The position numbers and the translations under genes were made by a program. The notes under the pieces were generated by a model, which saw nothing but the letters and a program-made list of their open reading frames with translations, made no database searches and had not been told where the DNA came from. A stretch of DNA of 64,000 bases from the NCBI GenBank assembly GCA_900323505.1, contig OOIN01000003.1, positions 2,150,802-2,214,801 on the forward strand. Reading direction: 5' to 3'. This document shows positions 1 to 10,348 of the stretch, one piece after another (the stretch's first letter is position 1; every line of letters starts with the position of its first letter). Origin of the DNA: Ustilago trichophora (lineage: Eukaryota > Basidiomycota > Ustilaginomycetes > Ustilaginales > Ustilaginaceae).

Positions 1-1391
1 ATGACAGCGCCAAGCACGGTGGTGGGCAGCACAAACGAGGGGATGGAAGCCATCGATGCTGCCGACTTGGAACCGCCAGAGCCCGAGGAGCCAGAGTTGG
101 CGCCAGTGGCCGAAGCCAAGGAGCCAGCAGCAGCCTTGGTCGAGGTGAGAACGTGAGTGCCAGATGCGCCGGTCTCGTTAGGAAGCGAACCGGAGCTGTT
201 GGAGTAAGTCTCGACGTAAGCATCCGTGGCGGGCTTCTTGAGGCACTGGACGATGGGCATGAGGTTCTGCTTGGGGCTCATCTGCTGAGCAGCGGGGAGC
301 ACAATGTTGACAGCAATGTCGACGGCCTGCTGGTAGAGATCGTGGGCGAGCACAATGTAACCGGTGGAGAGCGAGGAGGCGTTCTTGATGATCTGCTCAA
401 AGTTGTAGACGACCTCGGCGGGGGAAACGACGCCGGCAGCGATACGCCAGTCGTTGGTGTCGTAAGGCTGGCCACGGGGAGGCGTGGTCCAGATGATGGG
501 GGTGAGGCCCATCTGGAGCGAGATGGCACGAACACGGTCGTCAATGTCACCGTAAGGAGGACGCATAGTGTTGGGAGTGACGCCAATGACGGAGCGAATG
601 ACCTCCTTGGTCCAGCCGAGCTCAGCAACAATCTGCTCGTTGGTGAGGGTGGTAAGAGCGTGATGAGACCAGGTGTGAACCGAGATCTGGTGACCCTGCT
701 GGAATTCGGTCTGGAGCATCTGGGGACGCGAGATGACACGCGAACCGACAACGAAGAAGGTGGACTTGAGGTTGTTGTCGCTGAGGTACTTGAGCAAAGT
801 GGGGGTGTAGGGCGAAGGGCCGTCATCGTAAGAGAGACCCCAGGTGTTGGTGTCGGGGCAGGTGGTGATGTCGGTGGAACGGGTGCACTGACCGCAAGTC
901 CACCAGCAGTTGCCGTTGGCACCGGCCTGCGCAAGGTTGGTAGGGTTGCCACCGCACGAAGCCGAGTCGACCGTGGTGGTGACGTTGGGGACCTTGGACC
1001 AGTCGATCTGCGAGATCCACTTCTGAACCTGAGGCGAGTTGGTAGGTGGCACTACATCGAGAGTAGGGAAGTTGGCAGGGAGGATCGAGTTGATGTCGGG
1101 AAGACCGGGAGCACCAGTGACCTGAGGATTCTTGGCGCCCGAAGGGTAGGTGGTGAAGAGGGCAGTGGTGGAAGTGGTGTCACCAGGGCCGGAAGAGACG
1201 CCAGCAAGGAGCGACGAGACGGAAGCAGGAAGGGAACCGGTGAAGGTGGAAGTGGGGCCAGCAGCAGCGGCAGCCGAAGCGGACGAAGCTCGAGTGGCCG
1301 AGCCGGAAGCTTGACGCTTCTCAAAGTCAGGCTTGGCGGCAGCCAAGGCGGCAAGTGCAAGAGGCACAGCAGCAAAGGAAAGCTTGACCAT
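1..1391 (-). CDS. Chitin deacetylase (CE4, NodB domain), GPI-type, 3' end outside window
   Basis: Removes acetyl groups from chitin to give chitosan at the cell surface; this role comes from the CE4 family. Translation starts at 1391 with an N-terminal signal peptide (MVKLSFAAVPLALAALAAAK). A Ser/Ala-rich stretch and a Cys-rich stretch (CWWTCGQC) precede the NodB domain. The domain shows motif 1 (SYDDGPSP, the usual TFDDGP), the metal-binding HTWSHH motif and motif 3 (RPPYGDID). After it comes a Ser/Gly/Ala-rich tail ending in a hydrophobic run (SFVLPTTVLGAV) at the window edge. That tail looks like a GPI-attachment signal, so only the last few residues and the stop should be missing. No intron is seen in 463 codons. 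The upstream region carries an 18-bp perfect hairpin. The family call is secure; the paralogue is not assignable. Confidence 0.93.
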   Translation of the reverse strand, partial: MVKLSFAAVPLALAALAAAKPDFEKRQASGSATRASSASAAAAAGPTSTFTGSLPASVSSLLAGVSSGPGDTTSTTALFTTYPSGAKNPQVTGAPGLPDINSILPANFPTLDVVPPTNSPQVQKWISQIDWSKVPNVTTTVDSASCGGNPTNLAQAGANGNCWWTCGQCTRSTDITTCPDTNTWGLSYDDGPSPYTPTLLKYLSDNNLKSTFFVVGSRVISRPQMLQTEFQQGHQISVHTWSHHALTTLTNEQIVAELGWTKEVIRSVIGVTPNTMRPPYGDIDDRVRAISLQMGLTPIIWTTPPRGQPYDTNDWRIAAGVVSPAEVVYNFEQIIKNASSLSTGYIVLAHDLYQQAVDIAVNIVLPAAQQMSPKQNLMPIVQCLKKPATDAYVETYSNSSGSLPNETGASGTHVLTSTKAAAGSLASATGANSGSSGSGGSKSAASMASIPSFVLPTTVLGAV

Positions 1392-1643
1392 GGTAATCCA
1401 GATTGCTTGTCTAGAAGGAAATTCCAAGGGGGAGGTGTGTGGGGGGTTGCTGATGAATCCAAAGGGTGGGGGATGATTCGTGGTCCCGATGATGGAGTTG
1501 GGATGGTGTGAATGGTAGGAGGGAAGGATGTGGTTGACGAAACTCGAAGCATTCAACGACGAGAGAGACACAGAGAGAGAGAGAGAGAGCAGCAAGGTCA
1601 CGGACACAGCGGAGCAGAACTCGAAAGCAATATTTTCAGAGAA

Positions 1644-1693
1644 CGACGAGTGACTGTGTCGCAGTCGCGGTTGCACGACACAGTCACTCGTCG
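1644..1693. repeat. Perfect 18-bp inverted repeat (hairpin) with 14-nt loop
   Basis: The left arm 1644-1661 (CGACGAGTGACTGTGTCG) is exactly the reverse complement of the right arm 1676-1693, with a 14-base spacer. It sits about 250 bp upstream of the chitin deacetylase start codon. It could be a cruciform, an RNA hairpin in a long 5' leader or a dimeric protein site. The sequence alone does not decide. Confidence 0.85.
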
Positions 1694-1983
1694 AGTGTGA
1701 CCTCAGAGAGCGACGGGCAGGACGGATGGATGTGAACGGGACAAGAGGTGCAGTCTGGCAACGCGCATAGCAGACCAGAAGCCAAGACACAGAAAAAAAA
1801 AATTAAAATCCTCCTTGGATGTCGCGCGAGGAGCAAGAGGCCGCCGCGCCTCCATGCTCTCTGGAAATGCGCTGTACACTGAGCTGCAGATGCTGTGCAT
1901 ACCCAGTAATTCTAACCCCCTAAGCAAGTTGCGCAACACACAAAAGAGAAGCATTTTTCGACATCGATTTGTACTGTACAGTA

Positions 1984-3054
1984 CAGTACGTGTCCAAAAG
2001 TGTGTGAACGGGTCTAAATTGTTGAATTATTTTCTAATTTTTTCAAGCTTGTACACCATCAATTTTGGTCCATTCTGACCGCAAAGGTGTTACTCAACAC
2101 ATCTATAACTTGGTACAGGCAATGTCAGACAGGCTGTTCAGCCTACCATGGAGTCATAATGGCAGATTGCAAGAGTAAAGAGGTGATTTGGGCCAGTTGT
2201 CTGACATCACTTCATCAACCGTGTTTGAGGCAGGCTGAATTCACCCCCCACAGCTCCATGGCTGCCCAGGCAGTAATATATGAGTTGATCTGGTCAGCTA
2301 AGCCCACAGACAGCTTGCCAATGTGATCCAGTTGGTGTGCAGATAAGTCATTCAGGACCTGTGCAGCATTGCCCGGTGCTAGGGTCTTTCAAACCAACGG
2401 CAGCATATGGATACTGAGAAAGATTGTTGATCCTGATCAGGCCTCCTGTGCTTTGGCTTCAATTCTGGCTTTGCAAGTGGTCATCTCGATGAAGCAATTG
2501 CATTGTGCAAACAACCACCTTCCAAGGTAGCTACCATGAGCTTATATCCATTCACAGAGACCATATGGCTGGACAGGGATTCCTGGAAGCTGGTGACACA
2601 AAAACAGCTTCAAAGATGGTTTGGTTGTTTGAACCTTCACCTTGCTTCCGATGTCTCTGTACTTAGGTTGAGCTTATGAATCAACTTGTGAAGCATGCCA
2701 GGATAAGACTGTGGTTCCAACATCCTTAAAAAGCTGCAGAGAAGCCCAAAGCATGCTTCACAACAAGCCTGAGGCCATGTCCAAGCTCATGGGTAGTGTT
2801 TGAGGAAGGCACGGTGGCTGGACAAGAAGATTCAGCTTCACACCCCATTCTGTGCTGTCAGAATACCCCTGTACAGCAAGCAAGTACATGGAATGTTTCA
2901 TTGGATGCCTGTCCACAACATCCTTGAGTCTGACAGCGGGTTTAGTAGTGATATGATGGGTGTTGAGTCCACTCAAGCTGTTCCCCACAATTTTGAGGTA
3001 TGGTGAAAAATAGAATTTAATTAGACCCGTTCACACACTTTTGGACACGTACTG
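1984..3054. mobile_element. Tc1/mariner-type transposon, copy 1 (1,071 bp, 34-bp TIRs)
   Basis: The element begins CAGTACGTGTCC and ends with its reverse complement. The terminal inverted repeats are perfect for 34 bp and the element is flanked by TA on both sides (1982-1983 and 3055-3056), which is the Tc1/mariner target-site hallmark. A second copy lies inverted at 31480-32550. No complete transposase frame exists: the longest frames are about 76-79 codons and I recognise no DDE/D motif. It is therefore probably non-autonomous or a decayed copy. All stretches I compared between the copies were identical, which suggests recent movement or gene conversion. Confidence 0.85.
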
Positions 3055-3910
3055 TACTGTACAGGGACTCGCTTCTAATCATAGCACATCCTGTGATTTG
3101 AGTTCGATGCTGTGGCTCGCTCGCTTTTCAGACTCACCGCAGCACACAGAGAGCTTTGGCGTCACAGTTTCATTCGTCGACCTCATTCAACAGCTACTTT
3201 ACCAAACATCGTGTCAAGCTGGCCCTGTGTGAGTGCACATGCACCCCACTCTGTAGCTTTGCTGTCAAAGAGCAGCAAGGATCATTTTCCGTTGCAGTCC
3301 ACCCCACCACCCCACGCGGTTTTCGCTGCTCTTATTTTTGTTGAAAACAAGGAAATCATGAATTTCGAGGCTGTGCCAGGAGAAGGCGCGCCCCTTGATC
3401 GCCGAGCCTTGCGCTAGCTACGCCAGAGAAATGCACAAGTCGCACTGAAGCAGCCAAGAGGGCGTTGTTGAACGTGGCGTGGCAACCGAGGCTCGCTCCT
3501 CTATGCCGCCAAGTGACCGAAACTTTGTCGATCATCTTTCACGTACAGTACAGTACTGTATGCATGTGCATCATCTGCGCGACACCTCCTAGCGATCGGC
3601 ATTGAACGGTCCTTTGCGCCTGTAGAATGGTCAAACCAGCATCATGCTTGTACCGCCGGCTTCTCCAGACCACCCACAAAAAGGGTGCACGAGGCTTTTG
3701 AATCGGTGATCTCTTTCCCGATCACGCACTTTTCCGATCAACACGTCGGAACTCGGAAATGACTCTGCTCCTGCACTTGCACTTCTAAAATTATTTTTTC
3801 GTTTGGGGCTGTGGAGTTTCCAAAGGGTCCTCTGCTCTTCGCAACTTGGCAGGCTGCTGCTCTTCCTGCCACCGACACCATCTAAACAACCGATTACCAG
3901 AGTCGACAAG

Positions 3911-4834
3911 ATGGGTGGAAAGAAGGTGAGTTCTCCTTCATCATCGATTGCAAAGCCTGACATACCGTACTGATCCTTGGTTGGTCTCTCCTATCACTCG
4001 CACAACAGATCTCAGAACGCTCCATCAAGAAAAAGTCGGGTCCAACTCACCCGCACTCGAGAAGAGCCACACAGCTGGCCAGGGTGGCCCATCGCAAGGA
4101 CAAACTCAATCAGGCCAAGTCGGTCCGCAATCGCTCTTCCAATGCAAAAGTCGATCGTCTCTCCACACTCGTCCTCATGCTGCCAGATGACATCGATGCT
4201 TTGCCAGACCTCGCCTCGGTTCACTCCTTTGTCGCCGAAAACTTCCTCACACGCCACGAGGACGAGCTGCAAGAGCTCAAATCCGAGCGCAGACCAGGTA
4301 GACCTCCTCACAAACGTGAGCTCGAACTCAAGGAGATCATTGCAAAGGAGCAGCAAGAATACAGCGAAGGCTTTGAGATTCCTGACCTCACAAGCGTCAC
4401 CAACGTCAAACTGCTCAGAGATTGGCAGGGCGACCCGCAAGCTTTGCCTCTCTTCCGCATGGTTCGCATCAGTGCCAAATATCCGTGAGTGCAAACGCTG
4501 ATCCCTTCCTCAATCCACCTCCGCCAGCAACACGCCGCTCGAGGACCCACTCTGGCTGGACGGCATTGTTCCTGTGTACGATCACCTCTTCGTTGCGAGA
4601 CCATTTCGACTGACAAATGCCCATGTTGATACTCAATGCCTTCGACTCTGTTCCATCAGCGAGCAATGCAAGCTCATGCATCCTGGCAATCACAAGCTGC
4701 TTCAAATCGAGTTCAAGCAGCAGAACGAGGCAACTGCAGCCGATTCCACCTCTGAGATGGACACAACCGACAGCACCAACGTCCAAGAGAGGCCTGACTT
4801 TCAGCGCGTCGGCGAGTTTGCCCAAATGGGGTGA
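3911..4834 (+). CDS. TMA16: TMA16, ribosome-associated 60S biogenesis factor
   Basis: TMA16 binds pre-60S ribosomal particles; this role is known from yeast. Exon 1 is only 15 nt (3911-3925, MGGKK), followed by an intron with a GTGAGT donor and CAG acceptor (3926-4008). Exon 2 (4009-4484) encodes the conserved core: the basic ISERSIKKKSGPTHPHSRRA region, then HEDELQELKSERRPGRPP, then the EIPDLTSVTNVKLLRDW motif and the RISAKYP end of the family domain. A 43-nt intron (4485-4527) then leads to exon 3 (4528-4834), in frame, adding an acidic, poorly conserved tail that ends FAQMG. A further optional intron near 4574-4660 would not change frame. The N-terminal four-fifths are confident; the tail model is less so. 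Confidence 0.85.
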
Positions 4835-5119
4835 TCGGCTCACTTGGCACATTCGTCAAGGAGGTTCCGGCCTCTGCGACTTCGCCTCCTTTCATCCCTC
4901 CCACCGCATCGTACAGGCCTCCTTCTCTCACCAATTGTAACACTAGGACTCCCGAATACCATCCATTTGCATTCCAATTCTGATACTCAGCCGATGATTT
5001 GCACAACCGTAGGACCGTCTCACAATCTCAGTAGACTCGAACACAGCCTCTTGACCATCAATCTTCGCTAACTTGGACAGATGAGCTCTATTGCACGCGA
5101 CTCTATAACAACCCTTTGT

Positions 5120-6388
5120 CTAAAAAGACGTCTTTGAAAGAGAGTAGTCTCCCTCGTTCGAGAATCTCCTCTCAAAGATCTTTTCAAGAAGTCCAGACGG
5201 CCACATGACCACCCAGACTCCGACAGCAAGTAGCAATGGTGCTGCGTCCAGCACGAACAGATAGACTGTAAGCAAGCAAAGGTGAACGTGTCAGCTAGAT
5301 GTACATACAACCGGATCCTCTGAAACCACAATCAAAGCCTCGCCAGCACTTACTTTCGTGAGAGACCAAGTAGCCAGAGTAACCTTGCGAGAACTCGATG
5401 ATTCGATACACTGACCTGATCTGTGATGGCAAAGCAGAGTAAGAAAGAAATGGTCAGCGATATGTCTCTCTCGTGGTCAGTTTCGACTATTCCGTCCAGC
5501 ACTTACAATCACAAAGATCGACGAAAAGTAAAGTCCGGCTACCAGCGAAAACACGGCCACTTCCATTCCCATGATCTTGCGCTCGTGCGATTGACTTTGG
5601 CCGCCGCGTGCACCATCTCGAACCACCAGAATCGTAGCGTAGGTCACCAGCAGCGTGAAGAGAATGTACGAGACACCTTGCAGAATGACACCGATCAGGA
5701 ACATCTTGTCGCCAACGTTGACGAGACTCGGGTCGTCGGCTCCACCGCTAGCCTGAAGACCTCCAGCTGCACATTGAATGATAAATGTGGTCACGTCGCT
5801 CCAAACAAACACACGTCCAACGATGCGCGGGGGGATGAAAGAGAAGCGCGACTTCTCCCGCTTGGGTCCTCCTGCCTTGTGGAGCATCGTGATCTTTTCT
5901 GCCGATGACAGCGGCTGGCTTTCCAGCGACTGCATGTCAAAATTGGAGCTGCCAAAGTCCTTGTCGACCGCCAGGATCATGCGTCCGTACAAGAGGTAGT
6001 TGAAAGCGAGGAAAGCTGCGGGTGAGATGACGACAAACATGCTCTGCACAATGTAAAGGCCAAGGCTGACGTTGTAAGGGTCGATCGAGGGGCGTACAAA
6101 GTAGCCGACCGCAGAACAGAGGCAACCGATGGGCAAGCATAATGCCCAACGATCTTTGCGTCGGAAGACGTAGAAGAAGATGATCATGCTGTACAGAGCG
6201 TACAGGCCGCCGATAAAGTAGTTGCCGCCCGTGCTGGGCTCATACTTGAGAATGCCCATGGGAGTTTGGCTAGCAGCCAGAACGGTAGCGGTTTGGCTTG
6301 CCTGAGTGGTTGCACCATTGATCGAGGTCGACTGGGCTGCAGCTCCTGCGGCGGCGATTAAAAGGATCGAGGCGAGTTGATTCAGCAT
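5120..6388 (-). CDS. RTA1-like seven-TM lipid-translocation/stress protein
   Basis: Fungal RTA1/RSB1-family integral membrane protein, linked in yeasts to lipid translocation and resistance to membrane-active drugs; the substrate here is unknown. I join three exons: 5507-6388, 5354-5420 and 5265-5120, with GTAAGT donors and CAG acceptors, giving 364 aa. Exon 1 has a hydrophobic start (MLNQLASILLIAAAGAAAQ) that may be a signal or first TM segment. It also carries the GGLYALYSMIIFFYVFRR and YIVQSMFVVISPAAFLAFNY membrane segments and the GLQASGG motif. Exons 2 and 3 supply the family signature IRSVYRIIEFSQGYSG, then HEIYLFVLDAAP and a last TM helix. An in-frame upstream ATG at 6460 is possible, but 6388 places the hydrophobic segment at the terminus. 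It is divergent from the Zn-cluster gene at 6987. Confidence 0.9.
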
Positions 6389-6986
6389 GTTTGGGATCGC
6401 GTCTTGCCGCTCTGAGGAAATGCCAGAATGGTAAACGCAGATAGAAGGATGGGGTTGCAAGCAAAACTCAATCAGACATCATTCCCTTTATACATCTAAG
6501 TGTACCAGTCTTTCGTGCTTGTCCTGGTCGCATTGCCGAGCCGTCGTGGCTCTTCCTCATCCACAAACGCAACAGTGCAAGGAAAGTGAACTGCTGTGGA
6601 TGGCGTTGCATGGTTCCATTCGACATAGAAGTTTTACCATGATGGTCCGGCGGACTTGTCTCGTTGCAGCGGAACTCGCTCGTTCGGGGGCTGTGTGGCT
6701 CTAGTGTTGCCGGGCATCTCGGCAGGGTTTTTCTTTTGAAAGGCGCCATCTCCGCCGGAGTTGTCTGATCGAATTTTGACAGGTCCACCGGACTTTGCAA
6801 AACACGTGCCAACCGGAGCTGTTGAAGCTTCTTTGACATCCACCGTGTTGGTTCTCTATCTTGAAGCTTTCTTTTGGACTTCGGCTTCAGCCCCATTGAG
6901 GGCTCACGACTCGCCTGTAACGTCACCATCTCCACCTTCCGACCCGCGCGCAAAAAAGAACAAGTCAGGCTTCCGACATCCTGCGG
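6389..6986. promoter_or_regulatory. Shared divergent promoter region (RTA1-like / Zn-cluster regulator)
   Basis: This 598-bp gene-free stretch separates two divergently transcribed genes. I see no strong repeat or RNA gene. Only the arrangement supports a shared upstream region. Confidence 0.5.
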
Positions 6987-9652
6987 ATGGGTCCAGATCA
7001 CAAAGATGACGCTCGACCTTCAACGGTCCCGAGGAAGCGCCCTTTGGCTAGAAGAAGCTGCCTCAAATGTCGCGAAAAGAAAGCACGTTGTGAGCTTCCA
7101 GACGTTTACGTCGACAGCTCCAGGATACCGCTCCCTATTGACAAGCAGTGTCATCGGTGCAACGTCCTCGGGATCGATTGCATTGTCTGGGATGGCGACC
7201 GCAAACGAAAACCCAAACTTGATCGTCGCGACGACTCGACTCCCACTGGCTCTGTAGAACGAGACTGGGTTCCTCCATCCAACGTAGGTGAGGCAGTAGC
7301 ATCGTCGAGCAGACGGACCAGCCAACCATTGCGCATCCAAGAGGATGCGACCTCCAAACCCAAGGCTGCCTCCACTTCATTCAACGACAGCAATCAGGTT
7401 CGTGGGCTGCCCTTGCCCTCGCAGAATGCAGACGGTGAACAGCTGGCTGCGTCAGATCTCAGTCGTGCTCAGAATCTTCTCATTAGTCGGCAAAAGGGAT
7501 GGAAGACCATGACTAGAACGCTCAACACGCTTGTAGAACGTCTACAGCGCGAGCCCAAGTATAGTAACTACCTCAAGCTGCGCATCGACGCCCCTCCCTC
7601 CACTCCAGACATCGTCACCTTTCTGGCCCCCGAAAGAATGAAGCAGCTGGACCTGCAGCTCAGTGACTACCTCGTAGGCCACCCTTATCTACCCTCGCTG
7701 GCGGGCTTGCATCGACAGCAGACACAAAGCTCGACCCGTCCCAGATCTCTACTCCTGGCCACGATGACGTTGCTCGGGCTCAAAGAGATCGACGACGAAC
7801 TCTCTTCAGCCGACGTCCGAAACCTGTCCAGCTACGTCGACCGTCTCGGTACTCAGATGCTTCTATCGTCGCCACGCGACATTCACCTCATCATGGCATT
7901 TGAGCTTCTGCTGGCTCATGAGCCTGGCCTTGTTGGTACGGCCGCTTCGCAGTTTGAGCCGGAAGGAAGGGGATTTGGTCTGGCCTCGGAAAATCTTCTC
8001 ACCTGCGCGATCAAGATTGCCAAGGAGCTAGGGATCGACAAACTTGTCGCTTCCCCAAAGCATTCGGCGTCCCGGTTGATGCACTTCAGCCTCTGGTGCT
8101 GCCTAGAGAGTTGGGAAGCACTATATGCTTTCTTTGGTAGAGGGAGACCGAAATTGGACAGCTTGAACGCCCAGCACGCAGTAGATGTAAGAAGCATCTT
8201 GGACAACGTCGATGATGAAGGGAGACCGTTCCCACCAGCGCCTCGGCTCCAGGACACCGACGGCCCGACTGCCGCTTCACACCGCCAGATGCGTGATTTT
8301 TGCGCGGAGATGGAGAAGCGACATGGGAAAGATGGTATTTTGCGTTCAGCGGGTCGAACTCTGGTTTATCTGCGCATAGAGACGGCATGTCATTTGTTCA
8401 GCTCCCTGCGAGATGTACAGCAGACACTGTCCAGCGAAAGTCTGTCGCTCGAAGAGAAGGCTGAGCGAATCACAGACATCCATGCCACCGCTACAGGAGG
8501 TATTTTGCTGACAAGAGAGGGTACTGATGAGCGTCTAGGTGAGTCTCCTTTCTGTTCTTGGCAATGTGTAGCATGGGTAAGTACTGACAAAATTTGTGTC
8601 TCTGCGCTGATGATTCAGCCGCATACGCTGGACAACGCCTTGTCCGGTTGTGGGAGCAGTTCATTCATATCGAGTGTGCCTTTATCTGTGCCCTCTTCAG
8701 CAACTATTGCACCTCGGCAATGTTTACGAACAAATTGGATGGGTCGATCGAGGTCAATGAGCTGGTACGCTGCATTCGCTTTCGATTGGGCCCTGGAGAA
8801 CGTTTAGGGGCGATTGGCAAGTTTAGCATGGAGATGACACGTACCTTGCTCGCTAGCGTGACACAGCTCGATCGGCAGCCTGTATTGTGGAAACGCAGCT
8901 GCCCTTCGCAAACGTCACCGCGATATCTGCGACGGCTGCCAACGCTCCTGGTCAGTGCCATGACGGTGGATGCAGCAAGAAGCTGTCTGGAAAGCATAGC
9001 ATTCGTGCTAGTGGCGTGGGGACGCACGTCCTCCGATACTCACATGGCTTTGACTCTGATGGAAGCCGTGACAGTGCGGGTGCGAGAATTGCATCCAGAA
9101 TGCAACAGCGAAGGCGCTCTTAGCATTGCGCAGGTCGCAGCCAAATACATTGAGGAAATGATTGGCACGGCCCAACTTTGGCAGCTTTACTATCGAGTCT
9201 ACAGACCTGTCTCGAATCTTTCCATGGATGATGCTCAAGGGGCGGCATCGTCCCATTCGGGAAGAGGATCGAGCAACAACCGGACAAGTGGCCAATCGCC
9301 CGTGCAACTTCGTGCAACTGCGATGGACTTTCTGGCTTCTGCTGCCGAGGCTGCGCAGGAAAAGGCGCTAGTTGGAGGGAAAGCCAGCTCCAATATGGTC
9401 GCCGCATCCGCGACATCGACTGCAACAGACCTGCTGGAATCTGCGTCCGCCTCCCTTCCAGGCATAGCGCTTTCTGTGGGTGCACAGGCATTGCCATGGG
9501 ATGCGCAAGGACTGGAACATCTTGATCCTACCTTAACGGCCTCTGATACGCCTACTTCCGGCTCCGCTGGACAGGTAGACGCCAGCTTCTATGATGCCTG
9601 CATCCCGTTCGACCTCGAAGCATTCCTCAAAGACGTGGATCAGCTATTCTGA
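6987..9652 (+). CDS. Zn(II)2Cys6 fungal transcription factor (861 aa) with long Cys3-Cys4 spacer
   Basis: Predicted nuclear DNA-binding regulator. Exon 1 is 6987-8538 and exon 2 is 8619-9652; the 80-nt intron has a GTGAGT donor and a TTCAG acceptor and restores frame (CTA-G|CC). A basic N-terminus (VPRKRPLARRS) precedes the binuclear cluster CLKCREKKARC, which after 19 residues continues CHRCNVLGIDC. The third-to-fourth cysteine gap (about 19) is longer than the common 5-12. The middle region (LSDYLVGHPYLPSLAGL through MHFSLWCCLESWEALYAFFGRGRP) resembles the regulatory domain of fungal Zn-cluster proteins. The C-terminus is Ser/Thr/Ala-rich and acidic (FDLEAFLKDVDQLF), like an activation domain. 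Targets are unknown; the RTA1-like neighbour is a candidate by position only. Confidence 0.88.
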
Positions 9653-9784
9653 ATCGAGTCTTTCGCTTTGTCCAGGTGCGTGTGACCTTGTCGTGTATGA
9701 GAATCGTTTCAAATTTGCAGTTTCAGGTCTCATGGTTTTTCCTGGCAGGATATATCAGCAATGCTATAGCACCTCGACAAGCAA

Positions 9785-9894
9785 GGTTGTATGGAGTAGT
9801 TGGTTAACTTAGGAGATTCTGATCTGACGAGCTCTCCCGAGTTCAGTGATTCGATTCGACTTCTCTTGCCCTGGGTTCGAATCCCAGTACGACC
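9785..9894 (+). tRNA. tRNA-Gln (CTG anticodon), intron-containing, copy 1
   Basis: The acceptor stem GGTTGTA pairs with TACGACC. There is a D-arm (GAGT/ACTT), an anticodon stem GGAGA/TCTCT and a T-arm CTGGG-TTCGAAT-CCCAG. The anticodon loop reads TTCTGA, giving CTG at positions 34-36. A 38-nt intron (9823-9860) sits directly after the purine 3' of the anticodon, the standard eukaryotic position. Exons are 9785-9822 and 9861-9894 (72 nt mature). A T-run follows as the Pol III terminator. Confidence 0.92.
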
Positions 9895-9902
9895 TCTTTT
9901 TT
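9895..9902 (+). terminator. Pol III T-run terminator of tRNA-Gln copy 1
   Basis: An almost uninterrupted T-run immediately follows the tRNA 3' end, as expected for RNA polymerase III termination. Confidence 0.75.
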
Positions 9903-10229
9903 GGATCGAATTTGGTGGACTTTTCTGCCATCATTTTGCGGGCATAAAAAAGATATAAATATCCTAAGAAACGGAAGTAATCAATTTGGTTTTGCCGGAC
10001 AAAGGTGCCAAAACAAAGTATCCCATGCCAATGCCCCAATATAAGGCTTCGGCAGAAAACGCTCACTGGACCAGGACAAGGAGAGAAATATCCAGCTGAT
10101 GGTCAGTAACGTTGGTAACGAAATGTGTTCTAATAATGAATGACTCAAAACGCTTACATCTGCCAGCGCTTTGGCTTGTGATAGTCAGGTGCCTTATATA
10201 CACACTCTTCCGCTGCAGGCAGCATCCGA

Positions 10230-10336
10230 GGTTGTATGGAGTAGTTGGTTAACTTAGGAGATTCTGATTGTTCGGGCGGCAAGCTCATCAATACGATTCG
10301 ACTTCTCTTGCCCTGGGTTCGAATCCCAGTACGACC
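10230..10336 (+). tRNA. tRNA-Gln (CTG anticodon), intron-containing, copy 2
   Basis: The exons (10230-10267 and 10303-10336) are identical to the copy 445 bp upstream, in the same orientation. The intron (10268-10302, 35 nt) differs in sequence and length, apart from the last bases before the 3' splice site (CGATTCGAC). The flanks are unrelated beyond the gene, so the duplication is old or the exons are kept uniform by selection or conversion. Confidence 0.92.
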
Positions 10337-10340
10337 TAAC

Positions 10341-10348
10341 TTTTTTTT
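10341..10348 (+). terminator. Pol III T-run terminator of tRNA-Gln copy 2
   Basis: Eight consecutive T residues begin four bases after the tRNA 3' end, a strong Pol III stop signal. Confidence 0.8.

Larger units (their letters stand above)
1392..3910. other. Gene-free divergent intergenic region with transposon insertion
   Basis: Lies between the divergent chitin deacetylase and TMA16 genes. It holds a GA-rich tract (about 1570-1590), a perfect hairpin (1644-1693), a poly-A tract near 1793, the 1,071-bp element at 1984-3054, and a compound TACAGTA/TACTGTA run at 3544-3560. Short frames here have no recognisable domains. Confidence 0.7.

Noticed and set aside
153..1511. 452-codon plus-strand frame over the chitin deacetylase gene
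   Set aside because: Low-complexity Gly/Val/Arg translation with no motifs, antisense to a clear CE4 gene.
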